Shown here: piece after piece, positions 6,606 to 14,816 of the stretch
Position numbering within the stretch: position 1 is the first letter of the stretch
Layout of the letters: each line of letters opens with the position of its first letter
Source of the DNA: DASZHJ01 sp035517495
GTDB lineage: Bacteria; Pseudomonadota; Alphaproteobacteria; ATCC43930; CGMCC-115725
Direction of reading: 5' to 3'
Length of the DNA stretch: 64,000 bases
Assembly (NCBI GenBank): GCA_035517495.1
Contig: DATIYT010000103.1
Coordinates: forward strand, 383,182 to 447,181
Notes under the pieces: generated by a model
Database searches by the model: none
What the model was told of the DNA's origin: nothing
What the model saw: the letters and a program-made list of their open reading frames with translations, nothing else
Position numbers and translations under genes: made by a program

Positions 6606-8396
6606 ATGGCGGAAGCCTATCCGATCACCGAGCATCTTTACGACGTGGTCGTCGTCGGCGCCGGCGGCGCCGGCTTGCGCGCAACCCTCGGCATGGCTCA
6701 GGCCAACCTCAAGACCGCCTGCATCACCAAGGTGTTTCCGACACGGAGTCACACCGTGGCGGCTCAGGGTGGCATCGGTGCCGCGCTCGGTAACATGGAA
6801 GAAGACGACTGGCGCTGGCACATGTACGACACGGTCAAGGGCTCCGACTGGCTCGGAGACCAGGATGCGATCGAGTACATGTGCCGTCAGGCGATTCCCG
6901 CCGTCGTCGAATTGGAGCACATGGGCGTGCCGTTCTCCCGTACCGAGGCCGGGACGATCTATCAGCGCCCGTTTGGCGGCCATATGAAGGAGTACGGCAA
7001 AGCGCCGGTGAAGCGCGCTTGCGCCGCCGCGGACCGAACGGGCCACGCCATCATCCACACGCTCTATCAGCAGTGCCTCAAAAACAACGCCGAGTTCTTC
7101 GTCGAGTATTTCGCGCTCGACCTGACGATGGACGACGAAGGTGTGTGCCGGGGGGTACTCGCGTGGGATCTCGAGACCGGAGCCTTGCACCGCTTTCGCG
7201 CTCACATGGTGGTGCTGGCGACCGGCGGTTACGGGCGCGCTTATTTCTCCTGCACCTCCGCTCATACGTGTACCGGCGACGGCAACGCGATGGTGTTGCG
7301 CGCGGGGTTGCCGCTGCAAGACATGGAATTCATTCAATTCCACCCGACCGGCATTTACGGCGCAGGCTGTCTCATCACCGAGGGTGCGCGGGGCGAGGGC
7401 GGCTATCTCACCAATTCAGAGGGCGAGCGCTTCATGGAGCGCTATGCACCGACGGCCAAGGATCTGGCGTCGCGCGACGTGGTGAGCCGCGCCATGACCA
7501 TCGAAATCCGCGAGGGACGCGGCTGCGGTCCGCTCAAGGATCACATCATGCTGCATCTCGAGCACTTGGAACCCAAGCTGCTGCATGAGCGGCTGCCCGG
7601 CATCTCGGAGACCGCGAAAATATTCTCCGGCGTCGATGTGACGCGCGAGCCGATCCCGGTGCTGCCCACGGTTCACTACGACATGGGCGGCATCCCCACC
7701 AACTATCACGCCGAGGTCATCAATCCGACCGAGAGCGACCCCGAGCGCGTGGTGCCGGGACTGATGGCGATCGGCGAGGCGGCCTGCGTTTCGGTGCACG
7801 GCGCCAATCGCCTCGGCTGCAATTCTCTGCTCGACATCATCGTGTTCGGTCGCGCCGCGGCGCATCGGACCGAGGAGATCGTGAAGCCGGGCCAAGAGCA
7901 CAAGCCGCTGGCGGCTTCGATCGACGATGCGTCGCTAGCGCGTCTCGACCGGATGCGCAACGCCAAGGGCCGCGTCAAGACCGGAGAGATTCGGCTCGCG
8001 ATGCAGCGTACCATGCAAAGCGACTGCGCCGTTTTCCGCACCGCCGATACCCTGCAGGAAGGGGTGCGCAAGATTCACGACGTCGCGGCCTCGATGGTGG
8101 AGCACGGAATCAGCGACCGTTCCATGATCTGGAACAGCGACCTGGTCGAGGCTTTCGAGCTCGAGAACCTGCTGGAGCAGGCAATCGTCAGCCTGCACTC
8201 CGCGGTCAATCGCACGGAGTCGCGCGGCGCCCATGCGCGCGAGGATTTCCCGCAACGCGACGACGTGAATTGGCTCAAGCACACCGTGAGCTGGCTCGAC
8301 GCAGACCGCAAAGTACGCTTCGGATATCGGCCGGTGCACCTCACCACGCTCTCGAACGAAGTGCAGCCCTTCCCGCCGAAGGCGCGGACCTACTGA
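6606..8396 (+). CDS. sdhA: Succinate dehydrogenase flavoprotein subunit SdhA
   Basis: Catalytic subunit that oxidises succinate to fumarate on covalent FAD, 596 residues. 'DVVVVGAGGAGLRATL' is the FAD-binding Rossmann motif. 'TRSHTVAAQGGIG' contains the histidine that carries FAD. 'QFHPTGIYG', 'GEGGYL', 'ERFMERYAP' and the active-site region 'HYDMGGIPTN' follow. ATG 6606 is chosen (GGAGG 9 bases upstream, family N-terminus MAEAYPITEHLYDVVVVG). The open frame extends 90 bases upstream into sdhD, but that part is a shadow. Confidence 0.97.
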   Translation: MAEAYPITEHLYDVVVVGAGGAGLRATLGMAQANLKTACITKVFPTRSHTVAAQGGIGAALGNMEEDDWRWHMYDTVKGSDWLGDQDAIEYMCRQAIPAVVELEHMGVPFSRTEAGTIYQRPFGGHMKEYGKAPVKRACAAADRTGHAIIHTLYQQCLKNNAEFFVEYFALDLTMDDEGVCRGVLAWDLETGALHRFRAHMVVLATGGYGRAYFSCTSAHTCTGDGNAMVLRAGLPLQDMEFIQFHPTGIYGAGCLITEGARGEGGYLTNSEGERFMERYAPTAKDLASRDVVSRAMTIEIREGRGCGPLKDHIMLHLEHLEPKLLHERLPGISETAKIFSGVDVTREPIPVLPTVHYDMGGIPTNYHAEVINPTESDPERVVPGLMAIGEAACVSVHGANRLGCNSLLDIIVFGRAAAHRTEEIVKPGQEHKPLAASIDDASLARLDRMRNAKGRVKTGEIRLAMQRTMQSDCAVFRTADTLQEGVRKIHDVAASMVEHGISDRSMIWNSDLVEAFELENLLEQAIVSLHSAVNRTESRGAHAREDFPQRDDVNWLKHTVSWLDADRKVRFGYRPVHLTTLSNEVQPFPPKARTY

Positions 8397-8405
8397 GGAT
8401 CGCCG

Positions 8406-9185
8406 ATGGCCGAGTTCACCCTTCCCGCCAACTCTAAGATCGGCGTCGGCAAGACCGTGCCGGCGCCCTCGGGCGCGAAGCGCGTCAAGCGTTTCAAGAT
8501 CTATCGCTGGAACCCCGACGACGGGCAGCTTCCGCGCCTCGACACCTTCGAGGTTGATCTGGCGGACTGTGGCCCGATGGTCCTGGACGCACTCATCAAG
8601 ATCAAGAACGAGATCGATACCACCCTGACCTTCCGCCGGTCCTGCCGCGAAGGCATCTGCGGCTCCTGCGCCATGAACATCGACGGCACCAATACGCTCG
8701 CGTGCTTGAAAGCGATCGACGAGGTGAAGGGTGATGTGTCCATCTACCCACTGCCGCATATGGCGGTGGTGAAGGATCTGGTGCCGGACTTGACGCACAT
8801 CTATGCGCAATACCGCTCGATCAAGCCGTGGCTGCAGGCGGACAGCGCGCCGCCACCCGACCGGGAGCGCCCGCAATCGGAGGCGGAGCGCGAGAAGCTG
8901 GAGGGACTCTGGGAGTGCATCCTCTGCTTTTGCTGTTCCACGAGCTGTCCGAGCTATTGGTGGAACAGCGAGCGCTATCTCGGCCCTGCGATCCTGTTGC
9001 AGGCCTATCGCTGGATCGCCGACAGCCGCGACGAGAAAACCGGCGAGCGGCTCGATCAGCTCGAAGATCCCTTCCGCCTCTATCGCTGCCACACGATCAT
9101 GAATTGCACGCGCACTTGCCCCAAAGGTCTCAATCCCGCCAAGGCCATCGGCGCGATCAAGCAAATGCTGGTAGCGCGTCGGTGA
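8406..9185 (+). CDS. sdhB: Succinate dehydrogenase iron-sulfur subunit SdhB
   Basis: Electron-transfer subunit of complex II, 259 residues. The [2Fe-2S] ligands lie in 'CREGICGSCAMNIDG', the [4Fe-4S] motif is 'CILCFCCSTSCPSYWWN', and the third set of cysteines is in 'CHTIMNCTRTCPKGLNPAKAI'. It starts 9 bases after sdhA and closes the sdhCDAB operon. No clear T-run terminator was seen in the 137 bases after it, only a GC palindrome near 9205. Confidence 0.97.
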   Translation: MAEFTLPANSKIGVGKTVPAPSGAKRVKRFKIYRWNPDDGQLPRLDTFEVDLADCGPMVLDALIKIKNEIDTTLTFRRSCREGICGSCAMNIDGTNTLACLKAIDEVKGDVSIYPLPHMAVVKDLVPDLTHIYAQYRSIKPWLQADSAPPPDRERPQSEAEREKLEGLWECILCFCCSTSCPSYWWNSERYLGPAILLQAYRWIADSRDEKTGERLDQLEDPFRLYRCHTIMNCTRTCPKGLNPAKAIGAIKQMLVARR

Positions 9186-9322
9186 CGCGCGCCGCTTAGG
9201 GTCCCGGCGCGAATTCCCGCCGGCCTGCTATCCCCAGCCTGATTGACGATTGCCGCTGAGTGGTGACGCGGCACGCCCTGCCGTAAGTTACTCGCTCGGA
9301 TCTCTCAAAGGGGGCGCCGCTC

Positions 9323-9724
9323 ATGTCGGTCGCGATCACGCTGTTTTATGCCGGGCTCAACGGGCTTATTGCGCTCGGGCTCGCATTCCAAGTGGTGCGT
9401 CAGCGCCAGAAGACCCGCATTCTTTTTGGCACGGGTGACAATCCAGCGTTGGAACGTGCGATCCGCGCGCAGGCCAACTTCGTCGAATACGTGCCGCTGA
9501 TCCTGCTTCTCATGCTGTTGCTGGAACTTGGTGGCGCCGGATCGCTTCGTCTCCATTTCATCGGAGCGGTGCTGACCGTCGGCCGTTTGCTGCACGGCTG
9601 GGGACTTTCTCGCAATTCCGGCCAGTCCTTTGGTCGGGTCGTCGGAATCACGCTCACCTGGATCGTCATGATCGCCGCCGTTGTGTCAGCGGTGATCATG
9701 GGCGCGAACGCTCTTTGGAATTAG
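9323..9724 (+). CDS. MAPEG family membrane protein
   Basis: 133 residues and four predicted membrane helices. The MAPEG (glutathione S-transferase/FLAP-like) signature region is present: 'GDNPALERAIRAQANFVEYVPLIL' with the conserved Glu-Arg, Ala-Asn and Glu-Tyr residues, and 'GRLLHGWGLSR' later. Members are often microsomal-GST-like, but the bacterial substrate is unknown. It is preceded by GGGGG around 9310 and is a single gene between sdhB and a dps remnant. Confidence 0.85.
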   Translation: MSVAITLFYAGLNGLIALGLAFQVVRQRQKTRILFGTGDNPALERAIRAQANFVEYVPLILLLMLLLELGGAGSLRLHFIGAVLTVGRLLHGWGLSRNSGQSFGRVVGITLTWIVMIAAVVSAVIMGANALWN

Positions 9725-9865
9725 CACGAGGGTGGTAAGGCTCGTCGCCTCGATCGTCGGCAACGAGGCTGGGCGGGAGATTGGCCTCGCTTGGCGTCGC
9801 GGTACCGGACGGCGCGCCGAATTCCTGCTGCTGGCGAAGGAGCTACGGGAGCGCGCGCCGCGCTC

Positions 9866-10069
9866 GGCCAGGAGATAGTCGAGCGGGCGCGCCGCATCCT
9901 CGCGGAGACGGAGGCGCTGGCAGAAGCCGCCGCCCGCGCCAATTCGGTGCGCAAGGCGATCGATGAATCGAATACGCTCGGCGATGCCGATATCGCCGAC
10001 CTCTTCACGGGCATCAGCCGCGAGGCCGACAAGCAGCTCTGGTTCCTGGAGGCGCATCTCCAGCCGTAG
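9866..10069 (+). pseudogene. Remnant of a Dps-like ferritin gene (C-terminal part only)
   Basis: The last 67 residues of this frame (from GQEIVERARRIL through NSVRKAIDESNTLGDAD to 'DLFTGISREADKQLWFLEAHLQP') match the C-terminal third of DNA-protection-during-starvation proteins, including the family ending DKxLWFLEAHLQ. Upstream the frame turns into Arg/Ala-rich sequence with no Dps resemblance. The metal-binding helices of the ferroxidase site (the 'HWN...HELFD' and 'DxxAE' regions) are absent. No start with a ribosome site is seen, and bases 9725-9865 hold nothing recognisable. I read it as a 5'-truncated, dead gene. Confidence 0.7.
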
Positions 10070-10144
10070 CGTCGAACCATCGCGCCTCTCTGCCTTTTCG
10101 CCCACAAGCGAGCGCGCGAAAGGCGGAGGGGCCGCGGAAGATCG

Positions 10145-10351
10145 TCAGCCCAGTGCGATTGCGCCCTTGACCTCGTGCGTGAGGCCGAGTTCCGGCACGC
10201 TTAGCACCATCCGGGCGTTCAGGGTCGTGTGGTCCTTGAGCTTGCCGTCCGCCAATCGCTGGCGCACCGCGACCTCGATCGCGCGTTGCGAAGTGACGCC
10301 AACTTCCTTCAGGAACTTGCGCACTTCCATGTTGAAGCGATCTTCATTCAT
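10145..10351 (-). CDS. Small DUF6494 family protein
   Basis: 68 residues beginning MNEDRFNMEVRKFLKEVGVTSQREIE-like (here SQRAIEVAV), then 'GKLKDHTTLNARMVLSVPELGL' and an acidic/neutral end. This matches the short DUF6494 family common in alphaproteobacteria as far as I can recall. The function is unknown. It is divergent from the dioxygenase gene at 10432, with 80 bases between starts, enough for two promoters. Confidence 0.7.
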   Translation of the reverse strand: MNEDRFNMEVRKFLKEVGVTSQRAIEVAVRQRLADGKLKDHTTLNARMVLSVPELGLTHEVKGAIALG

Positions 10352-10431
10352 GAGGGCTTCTCCACTGGATCTGGCGGACGGGGCCCGCCGGTACTATTCT
10401 TTCCCGAAACCGCGTTCACGGGAGTAGCAAA

Positions 10432-11238
10432 ATGAAGCTGTCGCCCGCTCAGATCGCCGAATTCTCGGAGCAGGGATACCTGTTGCTGCCGAACCTGTTC
10501 ACGCCCGAAGAGATCGGCGCGCTCAACGCCGAGGTGCCCGCCATGTTTGCGCAGGAACGGGTCGAGGTGGTGCGCGAGAGGGGATCGAACGCGCCGCGAT
10601 CGGCCTTCCACGTGCAGACCTGGAACGAGGCCTTTGCGCGGCTTGCACGCCATCCGCGCTTGGTCGAGCCGGGGATGCAGCTTCTGGGCTCGGACAAGCT
10701 TTACATGCATCAATTCAAGATCAACGCGAAGTCGGCCTTCGATGGCGCGGTCTGGCAATGGCACCAGGACTACGGCACTTGGTTCGAGGACGACCAGATG
10801 CCGACGCCCAATGCCATGAACATTGCGCTGTTCCTGGAGGAAGCGAACGAGTTCAACGGCCCCTTGATGTTCATTCCCAAAAGCCATCGCAAAGGCCGTT
10901 TCGCGGCGGAGCACGACGTCACCACCACCAGCTACCCGCTCTGGACCATCGACAATCCCACGATCACGCGGCTGGTGGAGGAAGGCGGCATTGTCGCTCC
11001 CAAGGGGCCGGCCGGCTCGGCGCTGCTGTTCCATTGCAACATCGTGCACGCTTCGGGCTCCAACCTTACGCCGTGGTCGCGCTGGATCGTCTATCTCTCG
11101 CTCAATCGCTGCGACAATGCGATCCGCCGTTTCCAGCGGCCGACGCACATCGCCAATCGCGATTTCACGCCCATCGAGATGCTGCCGGACGATTGCCTCA
11201 TTCGCTATGCGCGCGAGCGGCGTCCAGCGGCCGAATGA
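10432..11238 (+). CDS. Phytanoyl-CoA dioxygenase (PhyH) family protein
   Basis: Fe(II)/2-oxoglutarate-dependent oxygenase of 268 residues. The iron-binding His111-x-Asp113 lies in 'WQWHQDYGTWFEDD', with distal His206 in 'HCNIVHASGSN' and a 2-oxoglutarate Arg shortly after (SRW). The segment 'NGPLMFIPKSHRKG' is also typical. The 'WHQDYGTW...D' surroundings recall ectoine hydroxylase-like members, but no ectoine genes are nearby. Its stop overlaps the ATG of the following SDR gene (ATGA), so the two are probably made together and may act in sequence. Confidence 0.87.
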   Translation: MKLSPAQIAEFSEQGYLLLPNLFTPEEIGALNAEVPAMFAQERVEVVRERGSNAPRSAFHVQTWNEAFARLARHPRLVEPGMQLLGSDKLYMHQFKINAKSAFDGAVWQWHQDYGTWFEDDQMPTPNAMNIALFLEEANEFNGPLMFIPKSHRKGRFAAEHDVTTTSYPLWTIDNPTITRLVEEGGIVAPKGPAGSALLFHCNIVHASGSNLTPWSRWIVYLSLNRCDNAIRRFQRPTHIANRDFTPIEMLPDDCLIRYARERRPAAE

Positions 11239-11990
11239 GTGGGCAAGCGCGGGTTCTGCTGATTACCGGTGGCGGCCGCGGCATCGGCGCCGCGACGGCA
11301 CGGCTCGCGGCAGCGCGCGGGTATCACGTGGCCATCAATTACGCCGGCAATGTGGATGCCGCCGAGTCGCTCGTGACCGAGATCGAGCGGGCGGGCGGAC
11401 GCGCGACGGCTATTCGTGCCGACGTCGCCGACGAGAACCAAGTCGGACAGCTCTTTGCCGAGACGGAGCGGCGGCTCGGTGCGGTCTCGGCGCTCGTCAA
11501 TAACGCGGGCGTAACCGGCCGCGCGGGACGCCTCGATGGGGTTTCGACCGAGACGGTGCGGCGCGTCGTCGACGTCAATCTGTTGGGTTCGATGCTCTGC
11601 GCCCGCGCCGCGGTCCGCCGCATGTCCACGGCGCATGGCGGCAAGGGCGGTGCTATCGTCAATCTCTCCTCGGGAGCCGCGACCTTGGGCGGCCCCGGTG
11701 AGTGGGTCTGGTATGCGGCCACCAAGGGAGCCATCGATACCTTCACCATCGGGCTTTCCCGCGAAGTCGCGCGCGAGGGTATTCGCGTCAATGCGGTGCA
11801 GCCGGGGCTGATCGAGACCGAGATGCACGATACAGGGGGTATCGTCGATCGTGTGGGCAAGATGGCCCCGTCCATCCCCATGGGCCGTGCCGGAAGCGCG
11901 GAGGAGGTGGCGGAAGCCATCCTGTTCCTCCTCTCGGATGCTGCCTCCTACATTACGGGCGCCATTCTCCGCGTAGCCGGCGGCCGTTAA
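11235..11990 (+). CDS. SDR-family NAD(P)-dependent oxidoreductase (FabG-like)
   Basis: 251 residues. TGGGRGIG is at residues 11-18, NNAG at 89-92, Ser145/146, and Tyr160-x-x-x-Lys164 ('WYAATKG'). The ending 'SYITGAILRVAGGR' is typical of the glucose/ribitol-type subgroup. The start ATG 11235 overlaps the dioxygenase stop in an ATGA junction. The open frame extends far upstream, but that part is a shadow of the dioxygenase gene. A paired hydroxylase plus dehydrogenase suggests stepwise oxidation of one compound (inference). Confidence 0.88.
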   Translation: MSGQARVLLITGGGRGIGAATARLAAARGYHVAINYAGNVDAAESLVTEIERAGGRATAIRADVADENQVGQLFAETERRLGAVSALVNNAGVTGRAGRLDGVSTETVRRVVDVNLLGSMLCARAAVRRMSTAHGGKGGAIVNLSSGAATLGGPGEWVWYAATKGAIDTFTIGLSREVAREGIRVNAVQPGLIETEMHDTGGIVDRVGKMAPSIPMGRAGSAEEVAEAILFLLSDAASYITGAILRVAGGR

Positions 11991-12024
11991 CCCGGAGGTT
12001 TTGCATCGGCTCTAATATTTCGGT

Positions 12025-13197
12025 ATGACTGCCGCCCCCATGTCGTCCCGGATCACAGCCGAACCTTTCCTTGCGTCCTCGAAGGAACCCGCCGCGGAAG
12101 GGCCGCTTGCACTTTATCGCTCGCGCCGCGAGGCCGGCCTGATCGAGGCCGACCCGGTGCAGCAACTCGCCATCGAGAAGCTGCAGAGCTTGTCGCGCGC
12201 GCTTGCCAGCTACAAGCCGAGCCAAGGTGAGCCCGGCTGGCGCCGGCGCTTGGGTCTGGCACCGGCAGCGGAGACGCCGCCGCTCGGGCTCTATCTTTTC
12301 GGTGGGGTCGGGCGCGGCAAAACCATGGTCATGGACATGTTCTTCGAGACGGCGCCGCTCGCGCGCAAGCGCCGCGTGCACTTCTACGCGTTCATGCTAG
12401 AGGTACATCAGAGCATCCATGCCCGTCGCGCGGAAAAGGGCGATCCTATCGGGTGGGTCGCACAGGAGATTGCCGCTGGCGCGACCCTCCTCTGCTTCGA
12501 CGAATTCCACGTGACCGATATCGCCGACGCGATGATCCTGGGCCGGCTCTTCGAAATACTGTTCGCGGCGGGGGTGGTGATGGTCGCGACTTCGAACCGC
12601 GCACCCGACGATCTCTACAAGGACGGGCTGCAGCGCGAGCGCTTCCTGCCGTTCATCGAACTCCTGAAGCAAAAGCTCGATGTTCTCGCCTTCGACGGCG
12701 AGCGCGACTATCGCCTGGCGCGGCTGATCGGCCATCCCGTCTACCACGTGCCCGCCGACGCAGCGGCGCATCAGGCGCTCGCCCGCACTTTTGCCGACCT
12801 CACGGATGGGGCTCAGCCCCAAGAGCTTACGCTGCTGGTTCAGGGACGCTCCCTCACGGTGCCGCGTGCGGCGCGCGGCGTCGCCTGGTTCACCTTCGAG
12901 GAGCTGTGCAACCGCCCGCTTGGCCCCGCGGACTACATCGCGCTCGCGCAGCACTTCGGCACGATCATCCTCGAGGGCATTCCTCGCCTCTCCAGCGACC
13001 GCCGCAACGAGGCGAAGCGTCTCAACATCCTGGTCGATACGCTTTATGAGGCGCACGGTCGGATTGTCGCCTCCGCCGATGTGCCGCCGGAGGAGATCTA
13101 CACCGATGGCGACGGCGACTTCGAATTCCACCGCACGGTCTCGCGCCTCATCGAGATGCAGAGCGTTGACTATGTCCGCATGGGGCACAGTGACTGA
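12025..13197 (+). CDS. zapE: Cell division protein ZapE (AFG1-like ATPase)
   Basis: 390 residues. P-loop 'GGVGRGKTMVMDMFFE' near residue 92 and Walker B 'LLCFDEFHVTDIADAMIL' near 157. 'VMVATSNRAPDDLYKDGLQRERFLPFI' (sensor region) follows, and the C-terminal part ends in 'DTLYEAH' and 'SRLIEMQS'. ZapE/AFG1 proteins are AAA-type ATPases. In E. coli ZapE acts at the Z-ring, and mitochondrial AFG1 acts on respiratory proteins. In many alphaproteobacteria it sits directly before mdh, as here with one small gene between. Confidence 0.92.
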   Translation: MTAAPMSSRITAEPFLASSKEPAAEGPLALYRSRREAGLIEADPVQQLAIEKLQSLSRALASYKPSQGEPGWRRRLGLAPAAETPPLGLYLFGGVGRGKTMVMDMFFETAPLARKRRVHFYAFMLEVHQSIHARRAEKGDPIGWVAQEIAAGATLLCFDEFHVTDIADAMILGRLFEILFAAGVVMVATSNRAPDDLYKDGLQRERFLPFIELLKQKLDVLAFDGERDYRLARLIGHPVYHVPADAAAHQALARTFADLTDGAQPQELTLLVQGRSLTVPRAARGVAWFTFEELCNRPLGPADYIALAQHFGTIILEGIPRLSSDRRNEAKRLNILVDTLYEAHGRIVASADVPPEEIYTDGDGDFEFHRTVSRLIEMQSVDYVRMGHSD

Positions 13198-13585
13198 GGT
13201 TCCGATCCTTCGCGTCGCGCGGGCGAGCGACAACCTCGATGCACTGTTGCGTTTCTATGAGCGGGGTTTGGGCCTGACGCTCCTTTATCGCTTCGAGGGT
13301 CACGACGGCTTTTCGGGAATCATGCTCGGCCGGGAAGGGGCGCCCTACCATTTGGAATTCACGAGCGCGCAGGGGCACGTGGCGGGCCGGGCGCCGACCG
13401 AGGAAAACCTGCTCGTCTTCTATCTTCCCGATGCGGAGGAATGGAGAGGCGCGGTCCAGAGGATGCGCGATGCGGGCTTCGATCCCCTTCCCGCGTTCAA
13501 TCCGTACTGGGATCGCAACGGCCGGACCTTCGAGGACCCGGACGGCTATCGCGTCGTCCTCCAAAACGCGGCCTGGACGCGCTGA
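13190..13585 (+). CDS. VOC family protein (glyoxalase/bleomycin-resistance fold)
   Basis: 131 residues from GTG 13190 (ATG 13172 is possible and would overlap zapE by 26 bases instead of 8). Two beta-alpha-beta-beta-beta halves are visible: 'ILRVARASDNLDALLRFYERGLGL' opens the first and 'EEWRGAVQRMRDAGFDP' the second. The ending 'RTFEDPDGYRVVLQ' carries the usual metal-ligand-like 'DPDGY'. It resembles the YycE-like group. The substrate is unknown. The overlap with zapE suggests co-transcription. Confidence 0.78.
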   Translation: MTEVPILRVARASDNLDALLRFYERGLGLTLLYRFEGHDGFSGIMLGREGAPYHLEFTSAQGHVAGRAPTEENLLVFYLPDAEEWRGAVQRMRDAGFDPLPAFNPYWDRNGRTFEDPDGYRVVLQNAAWTR

Positions 13586-13660
13586 TACTCGAACCCGCCT
13601 CCCCTTGCCCCTATCGATGAATCGCGCTAAGACCCCCGCGGTTTTTTCGGAGGCAATCCC

Positions 13661-14629
13661 ATGGCACGCAACAAGATCGCGCTGGTGGGCGCGGGTCAGA
13701 TTGGCGGCACGCTCGCGCTTCTCGCCGGACTGAAGGAACTAGGTGACGTGGTGCTGTTCGACGTCATCGAGGGCATCCCTCAGGGGAAAGCGCTCGACCT
13801 GATCGAGGCGTCGCCGGTCGAGGGTTTCGATGCGCGCTTTGCCGGCACCAACGACTATTCCGGAATCGCCGGCGCCGACGTGGTGATCGTGACCGCGGGC
13901 TTTCCGCGCAAGCCCGGGATGAGCCGCGACGATCTCATCGGCAAGAATGCCTCGGTCATCGAGACCGTGGGCAAGGCGATCAAGCAGCATTGCCCCAATG
14001 CCTTCGTCATCACCATCACCAACCCGCTAGATGTCATGGTCTGGGTGATGCGCGAGGCCTCGGGCCTGCCGCACCATCGCGTGATCGGCATGGCCGGTGT
14101 GCTCGACAGCGCGCGCTTCCGCTATTTCCTTGCCGAGGAGTTCAAGGTGTCGGTCGAAGATGTGACTGCCTTCGTGCTGGGCGGTCATGGCGACAGCATG
14201 GTGCCGCTGGTTCGCTACTCGACCGTCGCGGGCATTCCGCTCCCTGATCTCGTGAAGATGGGTTGGACCACCAACGAGCGCCTGGACAAGATCGTGGCCC
14301 GCACCCGCGACGGCGGCGGCGAGATCGTCAACCTGATGAAGACCGGCTCGGCGTTTTACGCGCCGGCCTCCTCTGCAATCGCCATGGCGGAGTCCTACCT
14401 CCGCGACAAGAAACGGGTGCTGCCCTGCGCCGCCTGGCTTACCGGGCAGTACGGCGTCAAGGACCTCTACGTCGGCGTTCCCGTGGTGATCGGCTCCAAC
14501 GGGGTGGAGCGGATCGTCGAGATTGCGCTTGCGGGCGAGGAAAAGGTGCTGTTCGACAAGTCGATAGCGGCGGTTCGGACCCTGCTCGACGCCACCAAGA
14601 AGCTGTTGGCGGAGGCCCCCAAGGCTTGA
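13661..14629 (+). CDS. mdh: Malate dehydrogenase (NAD-dependent)
   Basis: Interconverts malate and oxaloacetate in the TCA cycle. 322 residues, of the LDH-like type. NAD motif GAGQIGG at 10-16, substrate arginines at about 83 and 89, 'ITNPLDVM' near 119, Asp149/Arg152 ('GVLDSARFR') and the catalytic His176 in 'GGHGDSMV'. GGAGG lies 7 bases upstream of ATG. In many relatives mdh is followed by sucC and sucD. Here sucA comes directly, 188 bases later. Confidence 0.97.
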   Translation: MARNKIALVGAGQIGGTLALLAGLKELGDVVLFDVIEGIPQGKALDLIEASPVEGFDARFAGTNDYSGIAGADVVIVTAGFPRKPGMSRDDLIGKNASVIETVGKAIKQHCPNAFVITITNPLDVMVWVMREASGLPHHRVIGMAGVLDSARFRYFLAEEFKVSVEDVTAFVLGGHGDSMVPLVRYSTVAGIPLPDLVKMGWTTNERLDKIVARTRDGGGEIVNLMKTGSAFYAPASSAIAMAESYLRDKKRVLPCAAWLTGQYGVKDLYVGVPVVIGSNGVERIVEIALAGEEKVLFDKSIAAVRTLLDATKKLLAEAPKA

Positions 14630-14757
14630 TCCTGCCGCATGGCAGTCTGCATTGAGTGAGGGGGTGCCTGCACTTTGAGCAGCTTGGGTTTTTCCTGGTG
14701 GTCGATCGGCCAGGTAACTCACGGGAAAGCGGTTCGAGTCTAGGTATCGTAACCAAC

Positions 14758-14779
14758 CGCCCCTATCTTCTAGGGGGCG
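14758..14779 (+). other. Hairpin in the leader of sucA
   Basis: CGCCCCTA (14758-14765) pairs with TAGGGGGCG (14771-14779, one extra G) around a TCTTC loop, 38 bases before the sucA ATG. There is no T-run, so it is not an obvious terminator. It could stabilise or attenuate the mRNA. The 130 bases before it hold no gene. Confidence 0.35.
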
Positions 14780-14816
14780 AGAACCCCGAGGATTCGGCAT
14801 AAGGCCGGACAGCACC

